A DNA stretch of 64,000 bases from an uncultured Collinsella sp. Lineage in GTDB: Bacteria > Actinomycetota > Coriobacteriia > Coriobacteriales > Coriobacteriaceae. Every line of letters starts with the position of its first letter. The first letter of the stretch is position 1. The DNA lies in the NCBI GenBank assembly GCA_902479065.1, contig CABSNM010000004.1, positions 54,819-118,818 on the forward strand, read 5' to 3'. Below, in pieces: positions 15,785 through 25,031 of this stretch. Position numbers and translations under genes: made by a program. The notes below the pieces were generated by a model, which did not search any database, was not told where the DNA came from, and was given only the letters and a program-made list of their open reading frames with translations.

Positions 15785-17644
15785 TTACTGGGCGAATTGG
15801 CTGCGGTAGAGTTCGGCGTAGAAGCCGCCTGCCGCTAGTAGCTCGTCGTGCGTGCCGCGCTCGATAATCTGGCCGTCGCGCATCACCAAAATGCAGTCGG
15901 CGTTGCGGATGGTGCTCAGGCGATGCGCCACGACAAAGCTTGTGCGGCCAGCCATGAGCTCATCGAATGCCGCCTGCACCTGCTGCTCGGTGCGGGTATC
16001 GATGCTCGAGGTCGCCTCGTCCAGCAGCAAAATCGCCGGGTCGGTGAGCATGACGCGTGCGATGCACAGCAGCTGTTTTTGACCCTGGCTAAACGTGCCG
16101 CCGTCCTCGCCGATCACCGTATCGTAGCCGCCTGGCAGCTGCACGATAAACTTGTGCGCGTGCGCGCGCTTGGCCGCCTCGACAACCTGTTCGCGCGTGG
16201 CATCGGGACAACCGTAGGCGATGTTTTCCGCCACCGTGCCCTCGAACAGCCAAGTGTCCTGCAGCACCATGCCAAAGGCGCGGCGCAGGCTTGCGCGCGT
16301 GTAGTCACGCGAGGAACGGCCATCGACCGCAATGCGACCGGCATCGATATCGTAAAAACGCAGTAGCAAATTGATGAGCGTCGTCTTGCCACAGCCCGTA
16401 GGACCGACCAGGGCAAAGCGCATACCGGGCTTGGCATCGATGCAGATATCCTGCAGCAGCTTGCGGTCGGGCACGTAGCTAAAGTCCACGTGTTCAAAAG
16501 TCACCTCGCCCTGCGGGGCGACAAGCTCTACAGCGTCCGACGCGTCGGGCTCCTGCTCGCGCGCATCGAGCAGCGCAAACATGCGGCGCGCCGAGGCGTA
16601 CGCGGTCTGGATCTGCGTAATGACGTTGGTGACCTCGTTGAACGGCTTGGTGTACTGGTTGGCATAGGACAGGAAGATCTGCACGCCGCCCACCGTAAGC
16701 GCCGCGGGCACGCCCGTGATCACGCCCACGCAGCCGATCACAGCGACCACGGCATAGATGATGTTGTTGATAAAGCGCGTGCCGGGGTTGGAGAGCGAAC
16801 CCATAAACTGCGCGCGCTCGCCCGCGGTGTAGAGCTCGGCATTGAGCGCGTCGAAGCGCGCTTGGGCGTTCGGGCCGTAGGCAAAGGCGTCGATTAGCTT
16901 TTGCTCGCCTACGTACTCCTCGATATGACCACCGAGCTGACCCTGAATACGCTGCTGCGCCGTAAAGCTCTTGTTGGAGAGTTTGGCGATGGCGCTGGCC
17001 GCAAAGATGGAGAGCGGCGTGACGAGCACCACTACGAGCGTCATGGTCAGGTTGATGGAAAGCATAAACGCAAGCGTGCCAACGATGGTGATAACGCCGG
17101 TGAAAAGCTGGGTAAAGCCCTGCAGCAGACCGTCGCCTACCTGGTCGACGTCGTTGACCACGCGGCTCATAAGGTCGCCGTGGGCATGGCTGTCGATAAA
17201 GCTGAGCGGCATACGGCTGAGCTTGTCGCTCGCCTCCACGCGCATGTCGCGCACCGTTTCGTAGGACAGGCGGTTGACGCAATAGCCCTGCAGCCACTGG
17301 AAGGACGCCGTGCCCACCACGACGAGCGCGAGTTTGGTAACGAGCGGCAGCAGCGCATCGAAGTCCACCTGCCCGGCGGCGACGATAAGGTCGATGCCCT
17401 CGCCGATGAGAATGGGCGTGTAGAGCTGCAGAATCACGGAGATGGCGGCACTCACAAACGACGCTACAAACGAAATGCGATGCGGGCGGACATAGCCCAG
17501 CAGGCGGCGGGTCACCGCGCCCACGGGATAGCGCTCGGGATCGCCGGGCTGGCGCGGACCGTCGCCCAGGTCGTTGAGGTTATCGTTACCGGACACGTTG
17601 GCCGTCATCGTGGCGACCGAACCGGAGGAAGTGTACGGATTCAT
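15785..17644 (-). CDS. ABC exporter half-transporter (consensus-site subunit)
   Basis: 619 residues: an N-terminal six-helix ABC type-1 membrane domain (about 50-340) and a nucleotide-binding domain (about 375-610). Walker A is GPTGCGKTT. The signature is FSQGQKQ rather than LSGGQ. Walker B ILLLDEATSSID has the catalytic Glu, and the H-loop is VVAHRLST. The start ATG follows the stop of the upstream ABC gene with no gap, and GGAGGG sits before it, so the two are coupled. With the next gene it should form a heterodimeric multidrug- or peptide-type exporter; the substrate is unknown. Confidence 0.92.
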   Translation of the reverse strand: MNPYTSSGSVATMTANVSGNDNLNDLGDGPRQPGDPERYPVGAVTRRLLGYVRPHRISFVASFVSAAISVILQLYTPILIGEGIDLIVAAGQVDFDALLPLVTKLALVVVGTASFQWLQGYCVNRLSYETVRDMRVEASDKLSRMPLSFIDSHAHGDLMSRVVNDVDQVGDGLLQGFTQLFTGVITIVGTLAFMLSINLTMTLVVVLVTPLSIFAASAIAKLSNKSFTAQQRIQGQLGGHIEEYVGEQKLIDAFAYGPNAQARFDALNAELYTAGERAQFMGSLSNPGTRFINNIIYAVVAVIGCVGVITGVPAALTVGGVQIFLSYANQYTKPFNEVTNVITQIQTAYASARRMFALLDAREQEPDASDAVELVAPQGEVTFEHVDFSYVPDRKLLQDICIDAKPGMRFALVGPTGCGKTTLINLLLRFYDIDAGRIAVDGRSSRDYTRASLRRAFGMVLQDTWLFEGTVAENIAYGCPDATREQVVEAAKRAHAHKFIVQLPGGYDTVIGEDGGTFSQGQKQLLCIARVMLTDPAILLLDEATSSIDTRTEQQVQAAFDELMAGRTSFVVAHRLSTIRNADCILVMRDGQIIERGTHDELLAAGGFYAELYRSQFAQ

Positions 17645-19519
17645 TTAGCAGCCCTCCTTTGCGCAAGTGGATGCCGGGGCAGCCGGGGCGGACGCGGGAC
17701 TTGGGACGGACGTGGGCGCCGCACTCCCCTGCTGGCCCTCGAGCTCCTCGCGGCGCAGCTGCGACTGGCAGATCTCGCGATAGAGCTGGCAGGTCGCGTA
17801 CAGCTCGTCATGCGTGCCCAGGCCCGCAACCGAGCCGTGGTCGAGTACGCAGATCATGTCGGCATCGCGCACGGTCGAGACGCGCTGGCTTACGATGACG
17901 GTCGTGAGCGGCAGCCCGCCCTCGGCGGCACCGCACATGCTTCGTTCGCGAATGGCATGGCGAAGCGCCGCATCGGTCTTAAAGTCGAGCGCCGAGGCGG
18001 AGTCGTCCATGATCAATATCTGAGGCGAACCCACCAAGGCACGCGCGATGGTCAGGCGCTGGCGCTGACCGCCGCTAAAGTTCTTGCCGCCCGCCTCGAC
18101 CGGGGCATCTAAGCCCTGGGGCTTGTTGCGCACGAACTCGCTCGCCTGCGCCATGTCGAGCGCCGCCCAGAGCTCCTCGTCGGTCGCCGACTCGTCACGC
18201 CAGGTCAGGTTGCTGCGGATGGTGCCGCTCACCAGCGACGCTCGCTGCGGAACGGTCGCGACCACGTGGCGCAGCTGGTCGAGCTGCCAGGCGCGCACGT
18301 CGGAGCCCATCACGTACACGCTGCCCACGCCCGCATCGTACAGGCGCGGGATAAGCGAAACGAGGGTCGACTTACCGCTGCCCGTGCCGCCGATAATGCC
18401 GAGGGTTTTGCCCACCGGCAGCTCCAGAGTCACATCGCTCACGGCATTTGCCGCGCCGGCGCCAAACGAGAAGCTCGCATGGTCAAAGCTCAGCGCAGGG
18501 ACCGGAACAGCGCCACCCGTCAGGTCGCTCGGCTCAGGCAGCGCGACCGGCTGGTTGCCCTCGTCAGCGATGCTCGGCACGCAATTGAGCACCTCGTTGA
18601 TACGCGACGCGCTGGCGCTCGCCTTGGTAAAGACCACGACCAGGTTGGCGACGTACACGATGGAGGTGAGCGTCTGCGTCATGTAGTTCACAAACGCCAT
18701 GACCTGACCCTGCGTGAGCTCGCCCACGTTGACCTGGATGCCGCCCACCCACAGGATGGCGCACACGCCCAGGTTCATCACCAAAAACGTGACGGGATTA
18801 AGGATCGACGAGAGCTTGCCCACCGCGATGGCAGTATTGGCCTGGTCATCGGCGGCTTGGACAAAACGCTCGCGCTCGTGGTCCTCACGCACAAAGGCGC
18901 GAACAACGCGGGCGCCCGAAAGCCCCTCGCGGCAGATAAGCGCGATGCGGTCGAGCTTTGCCTGCAGCTGCCTGTAATACGGGATACAGCGCGCCATGAC
19001 AAACCAAAACACCAGGCCGATAGCGGGCGTGCAGATCAAGAAGATCATGCCGAGCTTAAGGTCGATGGCAAGGGCCGCGCACATAGAACCCACCGCCAAG
19101 AAGGGCCAGCGGATGAGCATGCGCACGCCCAGCGCCACAGCGAGCTGCACCTGGTTGACATCGTTGGTAATGCGCGTGATGAGCGACGGCGTTCCAAAGC
19201 AATCGAGTTCGACATAGCTCAGTTCGTTGATGTGCTGGTAGAGTGCACCGCGAATGTCGGTACCCATGCCCTGCGAAGTCAGCGCCGCCATCTTTTGGCA
19301 GACGAGCGTAAACGAGATGCCGATCACAGCCATGGCGCCAAGTACCATGCCGTAGTGGATAACGGCGTTCACGTCGTGCGAGCCAATGCCCTTATCGATC
19401 ATCTGGGCAATCACCAGCGGCGTCAGCAGGTCAAAGATCACTTCGATCAGCTTGCACGCAGGACCAATCACCATATACCGGCGAAACTTACCACCAAAAC
19501 GCCTGAGCAGCTCAATCAT
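17645..19519 (-). CDS. ABC exporter half-transporter (degenerate-site subunit)
   Basis: 624 residues, membrane domain (about 15-310) plus NBD (about 345-590), with a Pro/Ala-rich tail. Walker A GGTGSGKST and signature FSGGQRQR are canonical, but Walker B reads LIMDDSASALD, with Asp in place of the catalytic Glu, and the H-loop region is VIVSQRVST (Gln instead of His). These are typical of the non-hydrolysing site of heterodimeric exporters. ATG 19519 is chosen (AGGGAGC 9 nt upstream) over a GTG 11 codons earlier. First gene of a two-gene operon with the 15785-17644 partner. Confidence 0.92.
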   Translation of the reverse strand: MIELLRRFGGKFRRYMVIGPACKLIEVIFDLLTPLVIAQMIDKGIGSHDVNAVIHYGMVLGAMAVIGISFTLVCQKMAALTSQGMGTDIRGALYQHINELSYVELDCFGTPSLITRITNDVNQVQLAVALGVRMLIRWPFLAVGSMCAALAIDLKLGMIFLICTPAIGLVFWFVMARCIPYYRQLQAKLDRIALICREGLSGARVVRAFVREDHERERFVQAADDQANTAIAVGKLSSILNPVTFLVMNLGVCAILWVGGIQVNVGELTQGQVMAFVNYMTQTLTSIVYVANLVVVFTKASASASRINEVLNCVPSIADEGNQPVALPEPSDLTGGAVPVPALSFDHASFSFGAGAANAVSDVTLELPVGKTLGIIGGTGSGKSTLVSLIPRLYDAGVGSVYVMGSDVRAWQLDQLRHVVATVPQRASLVSGTIRSNLTWRDESATDEELWAALDMAQASEFVRNKPQGLDAPVEAGGKNFSGGQRQRLTIARALVGSPQILIMDDSASALDFKTDAALRHAIRERSMCGAAEGGLPLTTVIVSQRVSTVRDADMICVLDHGSVAGLGTHDELYATCQLYREICQSQLRREELEGQQGSAAPTSVPSPASAPAAPASTCAKEGC

Positions 19520-19734
19520 GTATAGGCGCTCCCTATCATCATTCACACTCAATTCGAATCATGATAGTACGGTGAGCCCAAAAGAAGCGTAAACAACTCG
19601 TCATTTCTAATGGGATTCGGTTTCCAAAGAAGCGGAAAGGCACGCGCACACCCAGCCAGTGTCGGGTCGACCGCCTGATATACTTACATTAGTGCTACCA
19701 AGTTAGTCGCCGACCCTTGAAATGAGGTGCCGAG

Positions 19735-20748
19735 ATGAACGACATTCTCGCAAGAAGAGCAAGAAGAGCAAGACGAGCAACTGTGGGCATCGCCCTTTCC
19801 GCGGCACTTGTCGCGGGAATCGCCCCCGCAACGGCGATCGCGGCAGAAATCAGCTCCCCCACCGATGCAGTCGCCTTGCAGACAGCGGCCGCGAACTCGA
19901 GCGAAACCGCGGCCACCGAAAAAGACAAAGCGTATGCAGCCATGCAGGAAGCGCTCAAAAACCTCGAGGCCGCAAAAGACGCCGCAAGTCCCGAGAAAAT
20001 TGCGGAAATCGATACTAAAATTGCCATTTTTCAAAAGAACTACGACACTAATTTGGCGCGAGCTGCCATATATAAGGAATCCCTTCCTACCATGCAAGCG
20101 GACATCGATGCAGCCCAATCCGAATGCGATAAGGCCCACAACCGAACAAGAGACCTTGAGGCAGAATTAAATAAAATCCCCCACACGGATTACGAAACTA
20201 GATGGCAGTTGGAACTGGCGATCATGGATGCACAAGAGCAAGAATCTCGTTGTGAAGATAAGCTTGAGCACTGCCGAATGCGCCTCGAAAGTCAGAAAAG
20301 CCTGATTTATTTCTTAGAAAGCGAAGTAGAGTTTAATAAAACCCACCTCGACGGAGAAACAGCCAAGCGAGATGCGCTCCTCGGCGATTTGGAAAAGGCG
20401 CAAGCGGCCTATGACGACGCCTGCAAGGCATACGAAGAGGCAAAGGCCGCGGCAGACAAGGCCACCTCGCCCGAGATAACGAAACCGACCGAGACGACGC
20501 CTCCCTCCGGCTCAACGCAACCCGCCGAGGCGACACCGCCCGTTGCCTCACCTGCAACCGGCAAAGACGCCCTACCAAGCTCCACCAAGCAGGCGAACTC
20601 GAGCAGCGGCAAGCAAGCAAATACGACCGCCGGCAAGCTCGCGAACACGGGCGACGCAGCGCCGAGCGCAATCGCACTCGCAGCAGTCGCCGCCGCAGGC
20701 CTCGGAATAACCGCCACAGCCACACGCCGCATCAAGAACTCAAAATAG
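19735..20748 (+). CDS. Coiled-coil wall-anchored protein with LANTGD signal
   Basis: 337 residues, exported. An Arg-rich n-region (RRARRARR), a hydrophobic core and AIAAE give a signal peptide of about 37 residues. Residues about 50-245 are rich in Ala, Glu, Lys and Asp with heptad-like spacing and should form a long coiled coil. A Pro/Thr/Ser-rich wall spacer (about 250-305) precedes LANTGD, a hydrophobic helix and a basic tail (RRIKNSK). Start ATG 19735 has GAGG upstream. Its sorting motif matches that of the 10278-14366 protein. Function unknown; a stalk, adhesin or wall-spanning spacer is plausible. Confidence 0.82.
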   Translation: MNDILARRARRARRATVGIALSAALVAGIAPATAIAAEISSPTDAVALQTAAANSSETAATEKDKAYAAMQEALKNLEAAKDAASPEKIAEIDTKIAIFQKNYDTNLARAAIYKESLPTMQADIDAAQSECDKAHNRTRDLEAELNKIPHTDYETRWQLELAIMDAQEQESRCEDKLEHCRMRLESQKSLIYFLESEVEFNKTHLDGETAKRDALLGDLEKAQAAYDDACKAYEEAKAAADKATSPEITKPTETTPPSGSTQPAEATPPVASPATGKDALPSSTKQANSSSGKQANTTAGKLANTGDAAPSAIALAAVAAAGLGITATATRRIKNSK

Positions 20749-20794
20749 CCGACAGAGCATTCTGCCTTCACCAATCCACAAGCCCAGAGACAAA

Positions 20795-20834
20795 AAGAGG
20801 CTCGTTTCCCCAACCTAGGGAAACGAGCCTCTTT
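20795..20834 (+). terminator. Terminator after the coiled-coil gene
   Basis: GAGGCTCGTTTCCC-caaccta-GGGAAACGAGCCTC followed by TTT. A-rich on the other side, so possibly two-way. Confidence 0.8.
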
Positions 20835-20970
20835 AACTGCAATAATTCAAGCAACAGCACCGCCGCCTCTTGAACCACGTAGCCATCAATGCCCAGACAA
20901 CGCCAACGAGCAGCATTCCTTAAGGGATAGATTAAATTAGATAAACGCGCCTTTACGGGTGATTTTTGGA

Positions 20971-21077
20971 CGACGGGGCCCGGCCGGCGGCGAGGTGTTT
21001 GGTAGTCGAGCGATCCCGCAGGCGAAGCCGAGGACCAGCGAGACACCAAACACCTCGCCGCCGGCCGGGCCATGTCG
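20971..21077 (-). repeat. Large variable-arm hairpin F, copy 1 (downstream of SRP RNA)
   Basis: Perfect 27-bp arms (20977-21003, 21045-21071) around a 41-nt loop containing CCCGCAGGCGAAG and CCGAGGACCAGCGAG. It immediately follows the SRP RNA gene on the minus strand and could end its transcript. Loop pieces (CCGCAGG, CCGAGGAC) recur in the hairpin at 25271. The 135 bases before it (20835-20970) show nothing recognisable. Confidence 0.7.
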
Positions 21078-21103
21078 CGGCACCAAAATAGCGCCCGTGC
21101 GCT

Positions 21104-21195
21104 CGATGGATTCGGATGCCCGACAGAGGCTCCTTATGGCTGCTTCCTTCCGGACCTGACCAGATTCGGAACATGTCGTCATCCGAACCCTTCGA
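21104..21195 (-). ncRNA. ffs: Small signal recognition particle RNA (4.5S type)
   Basis: On the minus strand the hallmark GGTCAGGTCCGGAAGGAAGC (asymmetric loop plus GGAA tetraloop) lies at about 21144-21163. Flanking arms GGGTTCGGATGACGACA and TGTCGGGCATCCGAATCC pair to close the domain IV hairpin. This is the short bacterial form that binds Ffh and targets nascent membrane proteins. Ends are approximate (within about 8 nt). The segment after it carries hairpin F copy 1. Confidence 0.93.
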
Positions 21196-21245
21196 ACGCG
21201 CTAGGCGCTCGGTATATCTTACCTGCTCCCGCCCGCCAGAGCAAG

Positions 21246-21336
21246 GTAGCTAATTTGGGACGGAGCTTTTTTGACTACTTTTGCAGCCCGATTGCCAGAG
21301 CAGCCAATGAGTAGTCAAAAATAGTCCCATCCCAAA
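21246..21336. repeat. Nested palindrome K, copy 1 (GGGACGG type)
   Basis: AGCTAATTTGGGACGGAGC, then TTTTTTGACTACT, a loop, AGTAGTCAAAAA and TCCCAAA. The stretch AGCTAATTTGGGACGG-GCTTTTTT recurs (reverse strand) at 34127-34163. Confidence 0.65.
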
Positions 21337-21371
21337 ATGACCGGCTTGGTGCCGCACCACAGAAAGGGCCC

Positions 21372-21500
21372 ATCTACTACGTTTAGGCCACAGGGGTCAA
21401 CCATAGCCGACTTTTTCGAAAATCGGCAAGCTTTCTACCTGCGGTTTTGTTTTTGCAAATTCCGGAATGGTCGAGGGTGGCCGGTTTAACGTAGTAGATT
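21372..21500. repeat. Inverted repeat of unknown role
   Basis: CTACTACGTTTAGGCC (21374-21389) and GGTTTAACGTAGTAG (21483-21497) pair with few mismatches. An inner hairpin GCCGA-ctttttcgaaaa-TCGGC lies at 21406-21427. No gene in 21196-21651. Confidence 0.5.
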
Positions 21501-21566
21501 GCCACATTTCATGGCAGACGGTCCGACCCAAGGCACAAGGCAGCCAGCCTCGAATGGACATTCTCG

Positions 21567-21635
21567 AAGTTGCGGTGGAATACGGACTGAATTGGCACCT
21601 TAAAGGCAAAAACACTCCGTATTTCACCGCAACTT
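21567..21635. repeat. Palindromic repeat H, copy 2
   Basis: Same arms as at 1413-1481 (AGTTGCGGTGGAATACGG ... CCGTATTTCACCGCAACT) with a different loop. It lies 17 nt after the stop of the fusion gene at 21652. Confidence 0.85.
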
Positions 21636-21651
21636 ATCGAGGGGATGGGTT

Positions 21652-23433
21652 TTAGAGGCGAGCGAGGTCGTAGGCTTGGGCGGCTGATTCACCGGCGAAG
21701 ATGAGGTTGGTTGTGGCTTCCTGAGGATTGAGCGCCTGGTCGAGAGGCATGGGCTTGCGGCAGATCGGCAGTACCAAGTCGATACCTTGCTCATATACCG
21801 CGTTCAGGTTGTCAGCACGGCCGCCCACGACGGCGACCACCGGCTTGCCATATCGCCTGGCGCGGCGAGCCACACCCACCGGCGCCTTACCGGCGGCGGA
21901 CTGCTCGTCCATATTGCCCTCGCCCGTTATGACCAGGTCGACATCGCGCACGCGCTCGTCAAACCCCACGAGATCGAGCACCGTCTCCACACCCGAGCGT
22001 AGCTCCGCGCCGAGCGCCAGCAACGCCGCGCCCAAGCCACCGGCAGCGCCCGCACCGGGTACACCGAGCACCGAGCCAAATGTCCGTGCGCCCTCGGGTG
22101 TGCGCAACAACCCCTGGGCTCGAGCTCTGGCAATCGCCGCATCGAGCAAGCGACCGTAGCCGACCATCCAGCCGTCGTATCTGCGCAGCACCTCGACATC
22201 ATCCGCCGGCAGGCCCTTCTGCCCGCCAAACACCGCCAGTGCGCCTCGACGCCCCACGAGCGGATTCTCGACATCCGAAAGCACAACGATGCGAGCATCA
22301 TCCAAAGCCTGCAGCGCGGGCGCCAAATCAACGCTCGCCACCTGCTCAAGGCCGGCAAGACCGGGGGCGACATCGCATCCCTGATCATCGACCACACGCG
22401 CGCCCAGCGCCTGCAGCATGCCGGCGCCACCGTCGTTGGTGGCACTGCCGCCCAAGCCAATATAGATAGTCTTTACCCCGACACGAACTGCACGGAGCAT
22501 CAGCTCGCCCACGCCATAGGTTGTAGCAGCCAGCGCCGCCGATTCCGTGCAAGGTGAGTACCCGATGCCTGCTGCTTCGGCCATCTCAATAACAACCGAC
22601 TCGTGCTCGCCGTCCACTAACATCCGGGCAGGCACACCATCGCCAAAGGGTCCCGCAACCTCGCAGGTCACAATCTCACCGCCGCACGCGGCAACGGCAT
22701 CGAGCGTCCCCTCACCGCCATCTGCCAGCGGCAAAGCGTTCAGCTCGGCATCGGGCCACACATGGCGCATGCCCTCGGCAACCGCTGCCTCCGCCTGCGC
22801 GCTCGAAACGCTGCCCTTAAAGGAGTCGATCGCCAGCAGCACACGGCAGGGCCGACGGCATGCAGGACCAAAGTCAACCGCCGTGCCAGCATCCTCACCG
22901 GCACCTGCAAGCGCTGCGGCGTGAGCGGCGTGTGCTTCAAGATCGGCCCCACAACCGCAATCAGCGCCGCCCGCTCCGCGCAGACCGCCAAAATAGCTAC
23001 TCAGCAGCTCGCGGCATTCATCCGCCAGTACGCCGGCGGTCACATTGAACCGATGATTCAGGCGCGAGTCGGCATTGAGGTCATACAGGGATCCCAGCGC
23101 GCCCGCCTTGGCATCAGCCGCGCCATACACGCAGCGCCCCACGCGCGCGTTAACCATAAGCCCCGCACACATGCAGCATGGCTCGAGCGTCACGTAGACC
23201 GTGCAATCGGAAAGGCGCCAACGACCGAGCGACCGAGAGGCAGCGCACAGGGCCGCGAACTCGGCATGAGCCGAAGGATCCTGGTCGAGCTCGCGCCGAT
23301 TGTGCGCCCTCGCGACGATCTCGCCGTCGCGCACCACTACGGCTCCGATGGGCACCTCGCCCACCGTCGCGGCGGCGCGCGCCTCCGCCAACGCCTCGCG
23401 CATGAACTTCTCGTCGATTTCGGTGATCGTCAT
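21652..23433 (-). CDS. tadA: Fusion: tRNA adenosine deaminase (TadA) + glycerate 2-kinase
   Basis: 593 residues in one unbroken frame. Residues 1-150 are a TadA-type deaminase that converts A34 to inosine in tRNA-Arg: zinc ligands in HAE (57-59) and PCCMC (85-89), with the catalytic Glu59. Residues about 151-195 are an Ala/Gly/Cys-rich linker. Residues 196-593 are a GlxK/GarK-type glycerate kinase: AIDSFKGSVSSAQA, PLADGGEGT, IYIGLGGSATNDGG, and VITGEGNMDEQSAAGKAP. Both halves look full length with motifs intact. ATG 23433 is chosen (GGGAAGG 6 nt upstream). The pairing is functionally odd; I see no stop or slip between the parts. Confidence 0.92.
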   Translation of the reverse strand: MTITEIDEKFMREALAEARAAATVGEVPIGAVVVRDGEIVARAHNRRELDQDPSAHAEFAALCAASRSLGRWRLSDCTVYVTLEPCCMCAGLMVNARVGRCVYGAADAKAGALGSLYDLNADSRLNHRFNVTAGVLADECRELLSSYFGGLRGAGGADCGCGADLEAHAAHAAALAGAGEDAGTAVDFGPACRRPCRVLLAIDSFKGSVSSAQAEAAVAEGMRHVWPDAELNALPLADGGEGTLDAVAACGGEIVTCEVAGPFGDGVPARMLVDGEHESVVIEMAEAAGIGYSPCTESAALAATTYGVGELMLRAVRVGVKTIYIGLGGSATNDGGAGMLQALGARVVDDQGCDVAPGLAGLEQVASVDLAPALQALDDARIVVLSDVENPLVGRRGALAVFGGQKGLPADDVEVLRRYDGWMVGYGRLLDAAIARARAQGLLRTPEGARTFGSVLGVPGAGAAGGLGAALLALGAELRSGVETVLDLVGFDERVRDVDLVITGEGNMDEQSAAGKAPVGVARRARRYGKPVVAVVGGRADNLNAVYEQGIDLVLPICRKPMPLDQALNPQEATTNLIFAGESAAQAYDLARL

Positions 23434-23484
23434 CGTTCGCCTTCCCTGTTGCAAATTCAAAACGATGCTATCATTACGACTCAC

Positions 23485-23574
23485 GGAGAGATGGCAGAGC
23501 GGTTGAATGCGGCGGTCTTGAAAACCGTTGAGCGCGAGAGCGTTCCGGGGGTTCGAATCCCCCTCTCTCCGCCA
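23485..23574 (+). tRNA. tRNA-Ser (anticodon TGA)
   Basis: The acceptor GGAGAGA pairs with TCTCTCC, discriminator G at 23571, and CCA is encoded (23572-23574). Anticodon stem-loop GCGGTCTTGAAAACCGT gives TGA at 34-36. A long variable arm (GCGAGAGC region) fits class II serine tRNA. It is divergent from the fusion gene and only a few bases from the TetR gene's 3' end. Confidence 0.97.
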
Positions 23575-23577
23575 CTC

Positions 23578-24174
23578 CTAGTGATGCACCGGTGTCATGG
23601 TCCGCTCAAACAACGCATCGACCACGTCGGCTATCTCAGGTCGGCGCTCAAGATCGTGGCCCGATTCCCACCATATCGTGAAAAGTCGAATAATACCGCC
23701 GGCGACAAACTCAGACGTCGTCTCGAGTGACACGGGGGCCAGGGCATCCTCGGCAAGCACGTTCATCACACGCTCGCGGATGGAGCGGGCAATGCGGTCG
23801 CAAATAACGTTGGTCAACATGCCCGACATGCTGCTTGCCAAAATGTTATCCATGAGCCGCTCGTGCGCCAGAATCAAATCCATGGCATCGTCCAAAATCG
23901 CGTGCCGAAGCGCGCGCACGTCCTCGGCAGATACCGCGCCGGCCTCATCGGGCTGTTTTTGCGGCAAGCCCGACATGAGCTCATCGATATAAAAGGCAAA
24001 GTAATCGTTCTTGTCGCGAAAGTGCTTGTAGAACGTCGTGCGGCGAATCATGGCGCGGTCGCACAGCATGGCGACCGTCAGGTCCTCAAACCGATGCTCC
24101 TCGAGAAGCTCGGTAAAGGCATCGAACAGGGCGCGGTAGGTTTTCTTGATGCGAAGGTCCACTGGTATCGCCAT
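23578..24174 (-). CDS. TetR-family transcriptional regulator
   Basis: 198 residues. The N-terminal TetR helix-turn-helix is clear: FEDLTVAMLCDRAMIRRTTFYKHFRDKNDYF (about 28-60). The C-terminal ligand domain resembles the TetR_C_33 type with Ile/Leu-rich helices, ending ...TMTPVHH. ATG 24174 starts the family-typical N-terminus (LRIKKTYRALFDAF); a GTG four codons later is the alternative with better Shine-Dalgarno spacing. It is divergent from lemA (200 nt), which may be its target. It converges on the tRNA-Ser gene with only 3 nt between. Ligand unknown. Confidence 0.87.
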   Translation of the reverse strand: MAIPVDLRIKKTYRALFDAFTELLEEHRFEDLTVAMLCDRAMIRRTTFYKHFRDKNDYFAFYIDELMSGLPQKQPDEAGAVSAEDVRALRHAILDDAMDLILAHERLMDNILASSMSGMLTNVICDRIARSIRERVMNVLAEDALAPVSLETTSEFVAGGIIRLFTIWWESGHDLERRPEIADVVDALFERTMTPVHH

Positions 24175-24373
24175 CCTCAGGACAAAGACAACACTCGTCA
24201 ATCTGTCGCATATCTTACACCTGTACCTCGCGCGCTTTGCCCCGGTGCCAACCCCGCCGAAAACACAACGCTTACCGGAAAGTTCGGCACGGTAAAACGT
24301 TGCGGGTATACTAGTAGCGTTATACCAACGGCAGCTGGCGCATGCCGCCGCGGCCATTCGAAACGGAGACATC

Positions 24374-24925
24374 ATGATTACCGTCATCATCGGCATCGTT
24401 GTTGTCATTGTGATTGTCTGCGCCATCGCCGGCATCTACAACAACATGGTCACCAAGCGTAACCGCATCGATAACGCCTGGCAGAACATCGATACGCAGC
24501 TGCAGCGCCGTAACGACCTGATCCCCAACCTGGTCGAAACCGTCAAGGGCTACGCCAAGCACGAGCAGGAGACGCTCTCCGCCGTGATCAGTGCGCGTAA
24601 CACCGCCGTCAAGGCCACCACGCCCGAGGCCAAGATGGAAGCCGACAACGTGCTGACCGGCGCACTGCGCCAGCTCTTCGCTGTGGCCGAGGCCTATCCC
24701 GATCTTAAGGCAAACACCAACTTTACGCAGCTGCAGGCATCGCTCGAGGACACCGAGAACAAGATTAGCTATGCACGCCAGAGCTACAACGACTGCGTGC
24801 TCAGCTACAACAACGCCATTCAGACGTTCCCGGCTGTCATCTTTGCTGGCATCTTCCAGTTTAAGGAGCGCCAGGGCTTCGAGGCCGCTGAAGCAGCCCG
24901 CCAGGCCCCGACCGTCAAGTTCTAG
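24374..24925 (+). CDS. lemA: LemA family protein
   Basis: 183 residues. One N-terminal transmembrane helix (about 2-22) precedes the LemA core (NAWQNIDTQLQRRNDLIPNLVETVKGY, a family signature) made of long helices. The family is membrane-anchored, of poorly defined role, and often next to TPM-domain or peptidase genes, which are absent here. ATG 24374 has GGAG upstream. A strong terminator follows at 24962, so it is a single-gene unit. Confidence 0.93.
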   Translation: MITVIIGIVVVIVIVCAIAGIYNNMVTKRNRIDNAWQNIDTQLQRRNDLIPNLVETVKGYAKHEQETLSAVISARNTAVKATTPEAKMEADNVLTGALRQLFAVAEAYPDLKANTNFTQLQASLEDTENKISYARQSYNDCVLSYNNAIQTFPAVIFAGIFQFKERQGFEAAEAARQAPTVKF

Positions 24926-24961
24926 TAGTTTGACAGCGCATCCTTAATCGGCCAAATGCAT

Positions 24962-25008
24962 AAACCGCCCCGTCGAATGCATACTTCGACGGGGCGGTTT
25001 CCTTTTTC
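24962..25008 (+). terminator. Terminator after lemA
   Basis: AAACCGCCCCGTCGAA-tgcatac-TTCGACGGGGCGGTTT followed by CCTTTTT. Confidence 0.9.
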
Positions 25009-25031
25009 GCGAAGGTCCCCCTCTAAGCGTC

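Noticed and set aside
23485..24174. Integrated element at tRNA-Ser
   Set aside because: No duplicated 3' tRNA end and no integrase; the neighbours are ordinary regulator and lemA genes.
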